A DNA stretch of 64,000 bases from positions 62,001 to 126,000 of the forward strand of contig CAJXJK010000016.1 of assembly GCA_913054135.1 (NCBI GenBank), written 5' to 3'. How positions within the stretch are numbered: the first letter of the stretch is position 1; each line of letters starts with the position of its first letter. A program made the position numbers and the translations under genes. Under the pieces are notes generated by a model. It did no database searches, had not been told where the DNA came from, and saw only the letters and a list, made by a program, of their open reading frames with translations. Origin of the DNA: an uncultured Flavobacteriales bacterium. GTDB lineage: Bacteria > Bacteroidota > Bacteroidia > Flavobacteriales_D > Crocinitomicaceae. This document shows, piece by piece, positions 41,995-52,023 of the stretch.

Positions 41995-43962
41995 ATGAAA
42001 TCTACCATTCTAATATCACTTATGTTATTACTAAGTTCAATTGGCTTTGGACAAACAAATCTTGTGTTAAATCACAGTTTTGAAGAGGGTAACAACAAAG
42101 GGATTGGAGTGCAAGAAGTTAAGGGTAAAGGCAAAGAACTTGAGAACTGGCATTCTCCTGTGAGACATGCTCCTGACTTATATATGACACCAAGAAAAAG
42201 TGTTGCTGTGGCAAATTCAGGAAGAAATGCTGTAGGGTTAGTTCTTGGAAGTGGGCGTCAAGAGAAAACAAAGTATGAGTACTTAACTGGAAAATTAGCC
42301 AGCCCTTTAGTGAAAGATCAAGCTTATTGCATTTGTTTTAATACAGTTTTACTGAGAACATCTAAGTGGGCCGCTACAGATGTAGGTATACTTCTTCACC
42401 ATGACAAAGACCTTCTTTCTGATATTTCAGGACCAACCTCAATGACTGCAACTCTATATGCAAATGACGGAGATGCCATGACAAACACAAAATGGAATTC
42501 ATACTGTGGTTATTATGTTGCATCTGGAGGTGAAGAATATATTAGTCTGGGTAAATTCGGAACCAATGATGCGGTTTCAATGAAAGAATTGGGACTTACA
42601 CCATATTCAGAGTTGGATGGATTACAATCTAAAGCCTATTATCAATTTGATGATATTTCACTAACACCTTTAATAGGCGAGGTTGATTGCGGATGTGCCG
42701 AAGATGAGCCTAGAACTGAAGAAGAAATTGTAAATGAACATAAAGATCCTCCATACTTGTTCGCACTTGACGCATCTGGTTCAATGAAGCGTGATGGACT
42801 CTTTGATACTTTAAGAAAAAACTTAGTTCATTTTGTTGATGGATTACCTAATGGAACTCCGGTATCCTTCGTTACTTTCGCATCTTCATCTCGAAAGGTA
42901 TTTGCGGGCGAAAAATTCAGCCATACATCCAATGAAGTGGACAGCTTGTTATCAAGAGCATCAATAGGAGGGGGTACAAATGTGTTTGTTGGATTACAAT
43001 TGGCTTATGAAAGTTGGAGTGAAGAAGGGCCGGATTCAGCAAAAATGGTTCTGATTTCGGATGGAGAATTTCATGTTACCCCAAAAATTGCAGCAATCAT
43101 TAAGAACCAATATGAAACTGAAGGTAGAAAACTTACACTGATACAGATTGGTGCCAGAGCAAGCGGCTTAGACCAACTCAAGCCTTATATGGACGATTAT
43201 ATTCATACGACTCAGTCTGAATTGCATCAAGTTGTAGCTCAATTAAACACTAAAAAAAGAGGTTATGCCGGTATAGCTGTCAATTGTGAGTGCGAAGAAG
43301 AATATTCAGATACCATGAATTATCATTTTGTAATTGATTATTCTGGATCAATGGCTGAAGAAAAAAATAGAGCCGTGATGGCTGTTAGATATTTGTATGA
43401 AAGAATTCCTGATAATGCCGTCGTATCAATTACGGCATTCAACACAGCTTCAGAAGTTCTCTATTTTGGACCAAAGGCTGGATTAAGTAACGGACAAATA
43501 ACAATGATGCTTAGCACGAGATGGACAGGAGGAGGTACGAAGCCAACACCAGGAGTTGAAGCCGCTCTGAAGCTGGCTAAGAAAGAATCAAAAAATAGGT
43601 TTAGCCATATTATCTTAGTTACTGATTTACATGTCATGAATTTAAACCGGGCAAGGCTTGTTGGCTTAAACGCCGACATTGCTGCCAGTGCTGAAGAGTT
43701 TGATTTAGCGGCTCACGCCATCACTATTGGATCGGACGGATTTGTAATGACACATGCACAGTATGACATGTATGCAAAAAAATATGCCGGAGTAAATAGA
43801 TCAAAGTTTGAAAGTGACTTGTTTAGAACTGCCTTCTCAAGTTGTGACTATACCTCTCAGCCATATCATTACAATCCAACCAAAGCGGCTATGAAAGCTG
43901 GCACGAAAAAATTCGCAGCCGGAGCTCTCAAAACCATTTTGAATAGTAGCCTTAGTCTCTAA
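41995..43962 (+). CDS. Exported protein with two von Willebrand factor A domains
   Basis: From ATG 41995 the product is 655 residues with signal peptide MKSTILISLMLLLSSIGFGQ. An N-terminal jelly-roll-like domain (about 21-235; NLVLNHSFEEGNNKG opening and ENWHSP, typical of carbohydrate-binding or OmpA-associated domains in this phylum) is followed by two VWA domains. Their MIDAS motifs are DASGSM (Asp259) and DYSGSM (Asp448), each with a downstream GGGT Thr site. VWA domains bind protein ligands through a metal ion, and two in tandem are uncommon here. No T9SS sorting domain is seen. The stop codon overlaps that of the convergent rhodanese gene. Confidence 0.82.
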   Translation: MKSTILISLMLLLSSIGFGQTNLVLNHSFEEGNNKGIGVQEVKGKGKELENWHSPVRHAPDLYMTPRKSVAVANSGRNAVGLVLGSGRQEKTKYEYLTGKLASPLVKDQAYCICFNTVLLRTSKWAATDVGILLHHDKDLLSDISGPTSMTATLYANDGDAMTNTKWNSYCGYYVASGGEEYISLGKFGTNDAVSMKELGLTPYSELDGLQSKAYYQFDDISLTPLIGEVDCGCAEDEPRTEEEIVNEHKDPPYLFALDASGSMKRDGLFDTLRKNLVHFVDGLPNGTPVSFVTFASSSRKVFAGEKFSHTSNEVDSLLSRASIGGGTNVFVGLQLAYESWSEEGPDSAKMVLISDGEFHVTPKIAAIIKNQYETEGRKLTLIQIGARASGLDQLKPYMDDYIHTTQSELHQVVAQLNTKKRGYAGIAVNCECEEEYSDTMNYHFVIDYSGSMAEEKNRAVMAVRYLYERIPDNAVVSITAFNTASEVLYFGPKAGLSNGQITMMLSTRWTGGGTKPTPGVEAALKLAKKESKNRFSHIILVTDLHVMNLNRARLVGLNADIAASAEEFDLAAHAITIGSDGFVMTHAQYDMYAKKYAGVNRSKFESDLFRTAFSSCDYTSQPYHYNPTKAAMKAGTKKFAAGALKTILNSSLSL

Positions 43963-44645
43963 TTTTGGATAACACTGATCACATCAGTTCCTTCTAATTC
44001 AAGATTTGGATGAAGAGAAGAGACCAACTCTGTTAACTCGTAAACATTACGGTATCCATACCCGTACAAATTAATGTAAGTCGGAATATTTAAGGCCAAT
44101 GTTTTATTTAATGTTGGTTTGCCTTCAAGTAATGACAATTCAGATAAATCTGGCAATGCTACCTTAGATGGGAATGGTTTAACAAACAAAGGTTCCTGCT
44201 TGAAATTATTGTTGCAGTAAATCAATATACGTGTATTTTGATCTGGTATCATTTCGGCCAAATATTGTTGGGTGAAATCAGCAAAATTGATGTGGATTGC
44301 TCCCTTAATATGCATTTTATCAAACATCCTTTTAGACCTAGTATCCAAAATTATCGTGTTCTTTTCTTTTGAGTAATCCACAAAAGTTTTGAAGTCAATT
44401 AATCTCGACTTTCTATGCTCTTTTGCTTGAGCAGTTACCTCTTCAAAATAGGCAAAGTCAACATATGCTTTCGTGAAATTCAAATCGGTGGAATCGTCAT
44501 TTGAAAAGGATTCTCCTTTAAAACTGTTCATGTTATTAGTGCTTGTGAGCTGGTTAAGTTCTGTTTTATTTAAGGCCATTGTTGGTCCAATGACAACTAA
44601 TGCAACAATCAATGTTGCAGCTATCTTCTTTTTGGTATTCTTCAT
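43959..44645 (-). CDS. Rhodanese-like exported protein
   Basis: The 228-residue protein has an N-terminal signal or anchor (KKKIAATLIVALVVIGPTMA) and a rhodanese domain (about residues 85-215) with NTIILDTRSKRMFDKMHIKGAIHI and a loop ILIYCNNNFKQEP that holds the Cys expected for sulfur transfer. The loop is shorter and less basic than in classical sulfurtransferases, so a redox or binding role is also possible. It overlaps the SIMPL gene by four bases and shares its transcript. Confidence 0.78.
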   Translation of the reverse strand: MKNTKKKIAATLIVALVVIGPTMALNKTELNQLTSTNNMNSFKGESFSNDDSTDLNFTKAYVDFAYFEEVTAQAKEHRKSRLIDFKTFVDYSKEKNTIILDTRSKRMFDKMHIKGAIHINFADFTQQYLAEMIPDQNTRILIYCNNNFKQEPLFVKPFPSKVALPDLSELSLLEGKPTLNKTLALNIPTYINLYGYGYRNVYELTELVSSLHPNLELEGTDVISVIQN

Positions 44646-45355
44646 GATTTTTCTTTTATGTTAAATATTATTTTCACTTGATAGCGAAGCGTTTGCATAG
44701 CAACTCCTCCTACTGTTGATTGCGCAGATTGATCTGAGTACAGAACAGCATTTGACGTAATTGAATTCTGATTTTGATTCCAATAGTAATATGAGTTGTT
44801 GTTGTTTACATCTCCATCAATCTCAGTGATTGTAACAACTGCGCCTATTTCTTCATCTAATGCCGCAAGCATGTATGAAGCTTTTTCTTTTGCCGCTTTA
44901 ATTGCTACAATCTTTACTTGCTTTCGGTATTCTTGAATATTAGAATTTGACCGTTCGGCTATTCTTATTTGTTCAACCCAAGGCTGCTTCAGTGCTTCCA
45001 TTAAGCTCATGGCATCCACTGTTGAGTCAATAGTCACAGAATATCTCTGTACTGAATTGTCGTGATAGCTAGAATAATACCACCACCAATATTGGTTATT
45101 ACTGCTTTCAAAAGCAATCTTATCCTCAGTCACTCCATGATCATCCAAAATTTTCATGAATTCTTTCTTCTTGTCTTTATGAGAAACGGTTCTCAATACA
45201 ATAGATAGAACTATCTCATCAGGCTGAACTGCCATTTCGGCGCTACCAGTTACTTCAATTGTTCTTGGCACCTCAGGTTCTTCGGCAACAGTTGTGCAGC
45301 TAAGAAAGCTGACCGATAATAGCGACATCAAGATGTTTAATTGTTTTCGCATCAT
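44642..45355 (-). CDS. SIMPL-domain (DUF541) lipoprotein
   Basis: The 237-residue protein has a lipoprotein signal (SVSFLSC, Cys20) and a SIMPL/DUF541 domain beginning RTIEVTGSAEMAVQPDEIVLSIVL and including AIKAAKEKASYMLAALDEEIGAVVTITE. The family forms periplasmic oligomers of uncertain function, and some members protect against oxidative stress. An insertion rich in Asn, Tyr and Trp (NNNNSYYYWNQNQNS) is odd. The stop overlaps the rhodanese start by four bases. Confidence 0.85.
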   Translation of the reverse strand: MMRKQLNILMSLLSVSFLSCTTVAEEPEVPRTIEVTGSAEMAVQPDEIVLSIVLRTVSHKDKKKEFMKILDDHGVTEDKIAFESSNNQYWWWYYSSYHDNSVQRYSVTIDSTVDAMSLMEALKQPWVEQIRIAERSNSNIQEYRKQVKIVAIKAAKEKASYMLAALDEEIGAVVTITEIDGDVNNNNSYYYWNQNQNSITSNAVLYSDQSAQSTVGGVAMQTLRYQVKIIFNIKEKS

Positions 45356-45549
45356 TTTCTAATCTTATTCCCCACAAACTAAAGGCTGATTAAAGGATAT
45401 AAAAAGCTACAATGAGTGAACAGGTATTTTGAATTAGGCTAGCAAAGAATAGAATGAGTGTAATATCCCAAAAGCTCTTTCTAAAGCCCTTAATTAAAGA
45501 GTGAGCAATAAAAAAAGCAGTATTTTTATAGAAAGTGTAAAGAACTCGA

Positions 45550-47514
45550 GTGGTTTTGAAAAAGTCTCACATACTAATTTTGATGGTTTGCCTTTTGGCA
45601 TTTAACAACCATTCGTTGGGTCAATCTCAAATGAATAGCGTGTTCTCAAACTCAATTGCACAACCTGTTCAAAAGAATAGATCTCAAATAAGTGTAGACT
45701 TAAAATATGCTGAGTCGATTTTCGAGGATAGCTTATCGCAGGCTCTTCAAATAATCGAAGAGAATTTAGAATACTCTATTCAAGAGGGATACAAAATTGA
45801 GCAGGCCCAGTCTTATTTTATTTTAGGAAAGTTTAATGAGCAATTACAGAACCAATCAATAGCCATCACAAATTTCAAAAAAGCGAGAGGAATATACAAG
45901 GAGCTCGGCGAGACGAGTTTAGAGTATGAACTTCATCACCGAATTGCAAGCTTAGAACGTTCATTAAATAATAATGATGCTGCCATTGCAAATTATGAAA
46001 GGGCTCTTTTGCTTGCCTTAAAAATGAAAAGTAAAACCAAAGAGATTAATAGTACTCTTTTGTTGGGGGATCTATATTTAGAAAAGAAAAAGTTAAAAAA
46101 AGCCGAATCCTATTATAAAGAGGCGCTCAAGAAAAGTGAAAAGAGCAACAAGACTTCTTTCATTGTTCAGGCAAAAATTGGATTAGGTAAAATTGCTGAA
46201 CAAAAAGGTGAAAATGCTACCGCCGAAAAGTACTATACCGAAGCTCAAAGTTTAGCTGAGAAAAACAAGTTAGATGATCTAGCCAATACTAGCTTTTACC
46301 AACTTTCTGAGATGTACGTAAATCAAAATGACATCTCAAACAACTTGGAAATCCAACAACAAGCGTATCAGTACAATCAAGTAAATGGAAATTCAAACTC
46401 AATTTTGAACACATCAGTTAACCTGTCTCAAACCTATTTAGAACAAGGCAAAAATTACGAAGCCTTAAAAATATTGAATGAAAATTCTGTTCACCTCAAT
46501 GATGAAGGAAATTCAGATATAAAAAGAGACTTTATCAAGACGCTTTCGGATGTATATGACGAAGAGGGCCTTGATCAATTGGCCAAATTTGAAGCCGGCC
46601 GATATCAAGAATTGGTAGACTCCTTTAACATGAATAAGCAGTTGAAAGACGAACAATTAGCTCAAAAGAATGAGTTCTTGATGAACACTGAAAACAAAAT
46701 GTTGTTGATGGAGAAAGACAGGGAAGTCAACCAGAAGATGATAGATGTACTTCAAAAAGAAAAGGAGCTTAATAACGATACTATCAAAAGACAAAGAAAC
46801 ATTACGATTGGACTTATTGCTGGATTTTCATTGGTCGCCATCATGGCATTTTTACTTTTTAGAAACTCAAAACAAAAGCAAAAGGCGAATCAATTATTAG
46901 TACTTAAGTCGTTACGATCTCAAATGAATCCTCATTTTATTTTCAATTCACTTAATTCAGTAAACAGCTTTATTTCAAAGCAAGATGAGCGTTCAGCAAA
47001 CAAATACTTAGCTGAGTTTTCTAAACTCATGCGCGAAGTTTTAGAATGCTCTCAGCAAGACTTCATTTCGCTATCAAAAGAAATAGAAATTTTAAGACTC
47101 TATTTGAACCTAGAACATTTTAGATTCAACAGCCATTTTGATTTCTCTTTTGAAATAGATCCTGCAATTCAAACCGAAGAATTTCAAATACCACCAATGC
47201 TCTTACAACCGTTTATTGAAAATGCCATATGGCATGGGCTGAGGTATAAAAAAGAAAAAGGACAGCTGGATGTTAGCTTTAAGCAAAAAGAAAATCATAT
47301 TGAAATCGTTATTTCTGATAATGGAATTGGGCGTGAAAATTCAAAGAAAACAAAGACGTTGAATCAAATGAAAATGAAATCTACTGGAATTGCGAATGCT
47401 AAAAATCGATTAGAAATCATCAATGACGTTTTCAAAAAGAACCTTGAAATCTCTATTGAAGATATGGATAAGCAAAGTGGAGAAGGTACAATCGTTCAAT
47501 TAAAACTTTATTAA
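45550..47514 (+). CDS. TPR sensor histidine kinase (LytS/HisK type)
   Basis: The 654-residue sensor has a signal peptide (about 1-25), about six TPR units in the periplasm (about 70-310), a coiled coil, one membrane helix (about 418-438) and a cytoplasmic HisK domain. The phosphoacceptor is His462 in QMNPHFIFNSLNSVNSFI, and the ATPase part shows PFIENAIWHGLR and ISDNGIGREN. This architecture pairs with LytTR regulators, and such a gene starts at the base after its stop. The start is a GTG at 45550. A TTG two codons later is an alternative. The signal sensed is unknown. Confidence 0.92.
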   Translation: MVLKKSHILILMVCLLAFNNHSLGQSQMNSVFSNSIAQPVQKNRSQISVDLKYAESIFEDSLSQALQIIEENLEYSIQEGYKIEQAQSYFILGKFNEQLQNQSIAITNFKKARGIYKELGETSLEYELHHRIASLERSLNNNDAAIANYERALLLALKMKSKTKEINSTLLLGDLYLEKKKLKKAESYYKEALKKSEKSNKTSFIVQAKIGLGKIAEQKGENATAEKYYTEAQSLAEKNKLDDLANTSFYQLSEMYVNQNDISNNLEIQQQAYQYNQVNGNSNSILNTSVNLSQTYLEQGKNYEALKILNENSVHLNDEGNSDIKRDFIKTLSDVYDEEGLDQLAKFEAGRYQELVDSFNMNKQLKDEQLAQKNEFLMNTENKMLLMEKDREVNQKMIDVLQKEKELNNDTIKRQRNITIGLIAGFSLVAIMAFLLFRNSKQKQKANQLLVLKSLRSQMNPHFIFNSLNSVNSFISKQDERSANKYLAEFSKLMREVLECSQQDFISLSKEIEILRLYLNLEHFRFNSHFDFSFEIDPAIQTEEFQIPPMLLQPFIENAIWHGLRYKKEKGQLDVSFKQKENHIEIVISDNGIGRENSKKTKTLNQMKMKSTGIANAKNRLEIINDVFKKNLEISIEDMDKQSGEGTIVQLKLY

Positions 47515-48276
47515 ATGAAGAAGTTAACGGCAGTCATAATTGAAGATGAAGAGGTGGGAAGAGACACCTTGCGTAACTACCTCCAATCTTATTGCGAAGA
47601 AGTTGAGGTTCTTGGAGACGCAAAGAATATTGAAGAAGGACAAGCGTTGATTTTAAAAACTCAACCAGATATCGTTTTCTTAGATATCGAAATGCCGTAT
47701 GGTAATGGCTTCGACTTGCTTGAAAAGATAGAGAACATCAATTTCGAAGTTGTTTTTGTCACGGCCTTCAGTAATTATGCAATCAAGGCGCTAAATTTAA
47801 GTGCGTCATACTACATTCTTAAACCAATTGATATTGATGAACTCATCTCGGCCGTTGAGAAAATAAGGTTGAGTAAGGAATCTGATAAAGAAATCATCAG
47901 CACTCAAATATTAGCGCAAAACATCAAAACTATAAACAATAGGGAACAAAAAATTGTGCTACCGCAATTGGATGGGTTTGAAGTCGTACAAATAAAATCA
48001 ATAGTTAGAGCAGAGGCATCTGACAACTACACCATCTTACATCTCGATAATAAAAAGCGTTATACGCTTTCTAAAACTCTTAAGTTTTACGAAGAGTTAT
48101 TATCCGAATTTGGCTTTTTAAGATCACACAAATCTCACTTGATTAATTTAGAGCATGTGGTGAAATATAAGAAAGGAAAAGTTGGCTTTGCACATATGTC
48201 TGACGGCAGCTCGGCTTTGGTGTCTTCATCAGCTAAGAAAGATTTACTCAACTTCTTTTCAGGTCAAACTAAGTAA
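47515..48276 (+). CDS. LytTR-family response regulator
   Basis: The 253-residue protein has a receiver domain (residues 1-125) with phosphoacceptor Asp57 in VFLDIEMPYGNGFDLL and the switch segments VFVTAFSNYAIKAL and YYILKPIDIDEL, and a LytTR DNA-binding domain (about 150-250) with VRAEASDNYTILHL and FLRSHKSHLINLEHV. It abuts the TPR histidine kinase gene and is its obvious partner. Targets are unknown. Four bases separate its stop from the convergent VWA gene. Confidence 0.94.
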   Translation: MKKLTAVIIEDEEVGRDTLRNYLQSYCEEVEVLGDAKNIEEGQALILKTQPDIVFLDIEMPYGNGFDLLEKIENINFEVVFVTAFSNYAIKALNLSASYYILKPIDIDELISAVEKIRLSKESDKEIISTQILAQNIKTINNREQKIVLPQLDGFEVVQIKSIVRAEASDNYTILHLDNKKRYTLSKTLKFYEELLSEFGFLRSHKSHLINLEHVVKYKKGKVGFAHMSDGSSALVSSSAKKDLLNFFSGQTK

Positions 48277-48280
48277 TTAG

Positions 48281-49771
48281 TTATCCGTTTCTGGCCTTCA
48301 CAATTCTACCTCTACTTAAGGTAAAATATGACCTTCCAATTTTGAACTTTATTCCTTCTTTTATGGATTTCATATCCATGTCATCCTCAATGGTATGGAC
48401 AGTTCCTCCAGTGTCATAGGCCAATTGAATATAATCAATGTTGATTCCGGCCTGTGCCCCACATAGAATAACATGCACAGGTTTTCTCACTTTATCAGTG
48501 ATTGACAAATCACGAGGAGTAGCATAATTATCTGCAACCATTACGATCTCATCAAAGGCAGGGTATTTATTTATCGTCTTGATTGTCGCCTCAACATTGT
48601 TTTCAGGACAATCTCCTCCATAACCTGCCCTCATTGTATATTTCATTTGACCGTAAACCTCAGCAAACTTTGAATTGTCGACCATGTAAACTCCACCGGT
48701 GCTGCCCGTTCTTTTAAGCTTGTTTGACTTTCTGTCTCCATCATTGAAAAATGTAAACGCTTTCACCAATTCTGATGATTGTGTCTCTCTTGTCCAAGCC
48801 ATAGTTTTGGCTATATATGGTGACATACTTCCAGTCACATCCATTACAACCAAAGTGTTTTTCCACTCAGGATTTCTCTCAAAAACCGCTTCGACCACAC
48901 CATATTCTCCTCCCGACATCCATGGTGGTAATCTAAGTTCTTTCTCTAAATCACTACCCGCAACTACAGCAATTTCAGTTTTAGGTGCAGGACAACTATC
49001 TTGTTGTACTTGCCAACTCACAGCTCTCTTTTCTCTTATGAAAAGGCCATGAAACGAAGTTGAAATATTCTCTACCTCATCTGACTTTTTCAAACTATCA
49101 ACATATGCCTTTCTTGCTTTTCTATCCTTGTCAAAATACTTCGTGTAGTACGCTCTGCACTTTCCGCCTTCTTCTGTTACACTCTTGTGAAGGACTCCAG
49201 GTGTCATGTCGTCCATTACGATCTCAATTCTTGTTGGAGTTAAGCCTGTTTTGCCCACTCCAACTTTTTTAACAATAGTGTCTGTTTTTGGCTCCTTTAA
49301 AAAGTCTTCGAAAATATCATCTAAAAATGCTATCTCTTTTTCAACTGAAGCCTCTGTAGGAGTTGGACGATAATACACTCTAAAACCATGAAAAAGTTCT
49401 TTGGCTGATTCTTTGGTGTCGTCTGAACTCTGCGCATACAACTGCCAGTCAATAGTCTCTTTTTGGGCAGATGGCCACTCACTAAACAACTTATTCATTC
49501 GGTCATCATTTAATCCATTTTGATCAAAATCTTCACGTGATTTATATGTAGAATAGGCCAAGTCAATTCTAACTATTGCCAAATCCTTCAATGAGTCAGG
49601 TATAGATGAATACAAATCATCTTCATTAAACCCCACCGGAACTTCAAAAGAAGATAATCCCAGAAGTGTTTCATCTATTTCATAGTTAGTCACAGTATCA
49701 TGAACACTAATATTAATTTGTCCAAAACTGATTTGAACACTTATTACATACATCAAACAAAACAATCTCAT
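48281..49771 (-). CDS. Exported VWA-domain protein
   Basis: The 496-residue protein begins at ATG 49771 with signal peptide MRLFCLMYVISVQISFGQ; the open frame extends 30 codons upstream into the divergent gene and lacks a signal there. The N-terminal 290 residues are of unknown fold. A VWA domain follows with MIDAS DVTGSM (Asp311) and a later YGGDCPENNVEATIKTI segment. No sorting domain is seen at the C-terminus. Its gene lies between two signalling units, so it may be an effector or sensor part, which is inference. Confidence 0.72.
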   Translation of the reverse strand: MRLFCLMYVISVQISFGQINISVHDTVTNYEIDETLLGLSSFEVPVGFNEDDLYSSIPDSLKDLAIVRIDLAYSTYKSREDFDQNGLNDDRMNKLFSEWPSAQKETIDWQLYAQSSDDTKESAKELFHGFRVYYRPTPTEASVEKEIAFLDDIFEDFLKEPKTDTIVKKVGVGKTGLTPTRIEIVMDDMTPGVLHKSVTEEGGKCRAYYTKYFDKDRKARKAYVDSLKKSDEVENISTSFHGLFIREKRAVSWQVQQDSCPAPKTEIAVVAGSDLEKELRLPPWMSGGEYGVVEAVFERNPEWKNTLVVMDVTGSMSPYIAKTMAWTRETQSSELVKAFTFFNDGDRKSNKLKRTGSTGGVYMVDNSKFAEVYGQMKYTMRAGYGGDCPENNVEATIKTINKYPAFDEIVMVADNYATPRDLSITDKVRKPVHVILCGAQAGINIDYIQLAYDTGGTVHTIEDDMDMKSIKEGIKFKIGRSYFTLSRGRIVKARNG

Positions 49772-49846
49772 AATCCATATTTTGTTCTTTATGTCGAATG
49801 ATTTAAAAAGGTAACCATCTGTAAATAAAAACAAGGATTTTGTATC

Positions 49847-51937
49847 TTGAAGCCAATTCAATTATATCAGGTGTTCAAATCATACGTTCGATTTCATGTT
49901 TTTTGTCTTTCCCTGATATTCCTATGCGGTTCTATTTCATTTTCTCAAAATCCAATTGATGACATCAACTTTGAAGAACCAAGCTATGAAGACTGCGTCC
50001 AATTAGACAGCTTATTGACTGCGCCCAATGATTATAGCCTGCAAAAAAGGAAAGAGTATTTTCAACTTCTATCAGAATACTTACCTGAGTATGATGAATA
50101 CAGATTAGCGCTTTTTTATTTAGACTCTTTAATTGCCTTAACTAAATCAGAAATTAAGTCAGATGAGTTGGGAGACTGCTATTATAACAAATCAATGATT
50201 CATGACCATCTTGGTCAATATCCTGAGGCCTTGTCTGCAAGTCAGAAAGGTTTGCTCATCTACCAAAGCACTGGTAATAAATCAGGTCAAGCACTATCTT
50301 ACAATGACATTGGTGTTATTCATTATTATAGAGGTGAAGACTCATTGGCCGAGCATTATCTAAATCTTTCAGGAGATTTATTTCAAGAACTTCAAGACAC
50401 CTCAGGGCTGGGAATCTATTGCAATAATTTGGGGAACGTCTATTTTGAAATGGGCAAGGGTGAAACCGCTCTCGAAATGTATCAGCAAGGCTATGAATTT
50501 GACGTCATGCAAAACAGTCTTGAAGGGCAGGCAATTTCTCTTTGTAATATTGGTGAAACGTATACTTTTCTTGAAAAATATGAGCTGGCTGAAGAAACAC
50601 TTTTAGAAGCTTTGATTCTAGCCGAAGAACTTGATGATTCATGGACACTTACTGTACCTCTAATGTCATTGGGCTATCTCTATCAGAAAACTGGTGAGTA
50701 TCACAAAGCCTTGCACGTATTGAAAAGAAGCCTCAAACTAACGAAAGAAATTGAAGCCCTCGCAGAACAAATTCAGACTTATAAACTACTTTATGAAATC
50801 AATAAAACTCAAAACAAATATGAAGCAGCTTTGGGTAATCTCGAATCCTTAAGGGCATTAGAAGATAGTTTATTCAACATGGATTCAGAAAGAGTGATTG
50901 AAGAGATGGAAAGTCAGTATCAAATTGAAGATAAAATGAAAGAGATTTCTCTGTTGAACAAGGAATCTGAAATTGAAAATTTGAAGCACGAACAAGAGAT
51001 TACTGATGGGAAAAATCAACGAATTATTTTATGGGTCGGATTGATAGCAATAGGTATTACACTCTTCATTGTAATTGCAGGGTTTATTTCTAAAAAGAAG
51101 GCGAATAATCAACTAAAATCTCAAAATGAAATCATTGTAAACAAGAATAACGAATTGCATGAGGCCTATGAACAAATTGAAGAGAAGAGTAATGAAATTC
51201 TAGACTCTATAAGATATGCAAAGCGAATTCAATCAGCCATTTTACCTGCAAACGATAAGATGACGGCATTGCTTCCTGAGTCATTTATTCTCTATTTACC
51301 TAAGGATGTTGTAGCGGGAGATTTTTATTGGTTAGAACAAGTTGAAAACAAAATTCTATTTGCATCTGCCGATTGCACAGGACATGGTGTTCCGGGAGCA
51401 ATGGTAAGTGTTGTTTGTAATAACGGTTTAAACAGATCTGTTAGAGAACATGGGCTAACTGAGCCAGGAAAAATTTTAGATATGACGCGTAAAATCGTCC
51501 TAGAAGAATTTGAAAAATCTGAAGAAAAAGTAAATGACGGAATGGATATTGCCTTATGCTGTTTAGAAGGGAAAACCTTGACATATGCCGGAGCTCACAA
51601 TCCTCTTTGGATCATAAAAAAGGGCTCGTCAGAAGTATTCGAAATCAAAGCAAATAAACAACCTGTTGGTCAATTTGAGAAAGGCGTAAACTTTACTACT
51701 CACACTATTGAACTTGAAGAAGGGGATACTATTTATTTGAGTAGTGATGGTTATGCAGATCAGTTTGGTGGAGAGAAGGGCAAAAAACTAAAAACCACTA
51801 ACTTCAAAAAACTCATTGTTTCAAACTCAAAGCGTTCAATGAACGAACAAAAATCTCGTTTAAATGATGCTTTTGAAGAGTGGCGTGAAGGCATTGAGCA
51901 GATTGATGATGTCTGTGTGTTGGGAGTGAGAATATGA
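49847..51937 (+). CDS. TPR-SpoIIE serine phosphatase (membrane-bound)
   Basis: The 696-residue protein has a signal peptide-like segment (CLSLIFLCGSISFSQ), about six periplasmic TPR units (about 100-340; for example ALSYNDIGVIHYYRGEDSLAE), a membrane helix (about 392-413), a coiled coil with SIRYAKRIQSAILP and a cytoplasmic SpoIIE phosphatase domain (about 470-696) with DVVAGDFYWLEQ, SADCTGHGVPGAMVS and SSDGYADQFGG. It probably senses an envelope signal and dephosphorylates a regulator. The start is a TTG, and its choice is uncertain. The final 13 residues (EQIDDVCVLGVRI) match the phosphatase at 21501, and so does the 3' flank. Confidence 0.9.
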   Translation: MKPIQLYQVFKSYVRFHVFCLSLIFLCGSISFSQNPIDDINFEEPSYEDCVQLDSLLTAPNDYSLQKRKEYFQLLSEYLPEYDEYRLALFYLDSLIALTKSEIKSDELGDCYYNKSMIHDHLGQYPEALSASQKGLLIYQSTGNKSGQALSYNDIGVIHYYRGEDSLAEHYLNLSGDLFQELQDTSGLGIYCNNLGNVYFEMGKGETALEMYQQGYEFDVMQNSLEGQAISLCNIGETYTFLEKYELAEETLLEALILAEELDDSWTLTVPLMSLGYLYQKTGEYHKALHVLKRSLKLTKEIEALAEQIQTYKLLYEINKTQNKYEAALGNLESLRALEDSLFNMDSERVIEEMESQYQIEDKMKEISLLNKESEIENLKHEQEITDGKNQRIILWVGLIAIGITLFIVIAGFISKKKANNQLKSQNEIIVNKNNELHEAYEQIEEKSNEILDSIRYAKRIQSAILPANDKMTALLPESFILYLPKDVVAGDFYWLEQVENKILFASADCTGHGVPGAMVSVVCNNGLNRSVREHGLTEPGKILDMTRKIVLEEFEKSEEKVNDGMDIALCCLEGKTLTYAGAHNPLWIIKKGSSEVFEIKANKQPVGQFEKGVNFTTHTIELEEGDTIYLSSDGYADQFGGEKGKKLKTTNFKKLIVSNSKRSMNEQKSRLNDAFEEWREGIEQIDDVCVLGVRI

Positions 51938-51947
51938 TTCGAACCAT

Positions 51948-51989
51948 CAACTAAGCAGTTTATACTGAGCCTGTCGAAGTTTCTTGGGA
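51948..51989. repeat. Dispersed repeat copy after the TPR-SpoIIE gene
   Basis: The segment begins 11 bases after the phosphatase stop codon and contains AACTAAGCAGTTTATACTGA, GCCTGTCGAAGT and TTGGGA. It aligns along its whole length with the copies at 22352-22390 and 22416-22441. Confidence 0.8.
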
Positions 51990-52023
51990 CCACTTTTCTG
52001 AATTAAGTTGTATCTTCGTTTCC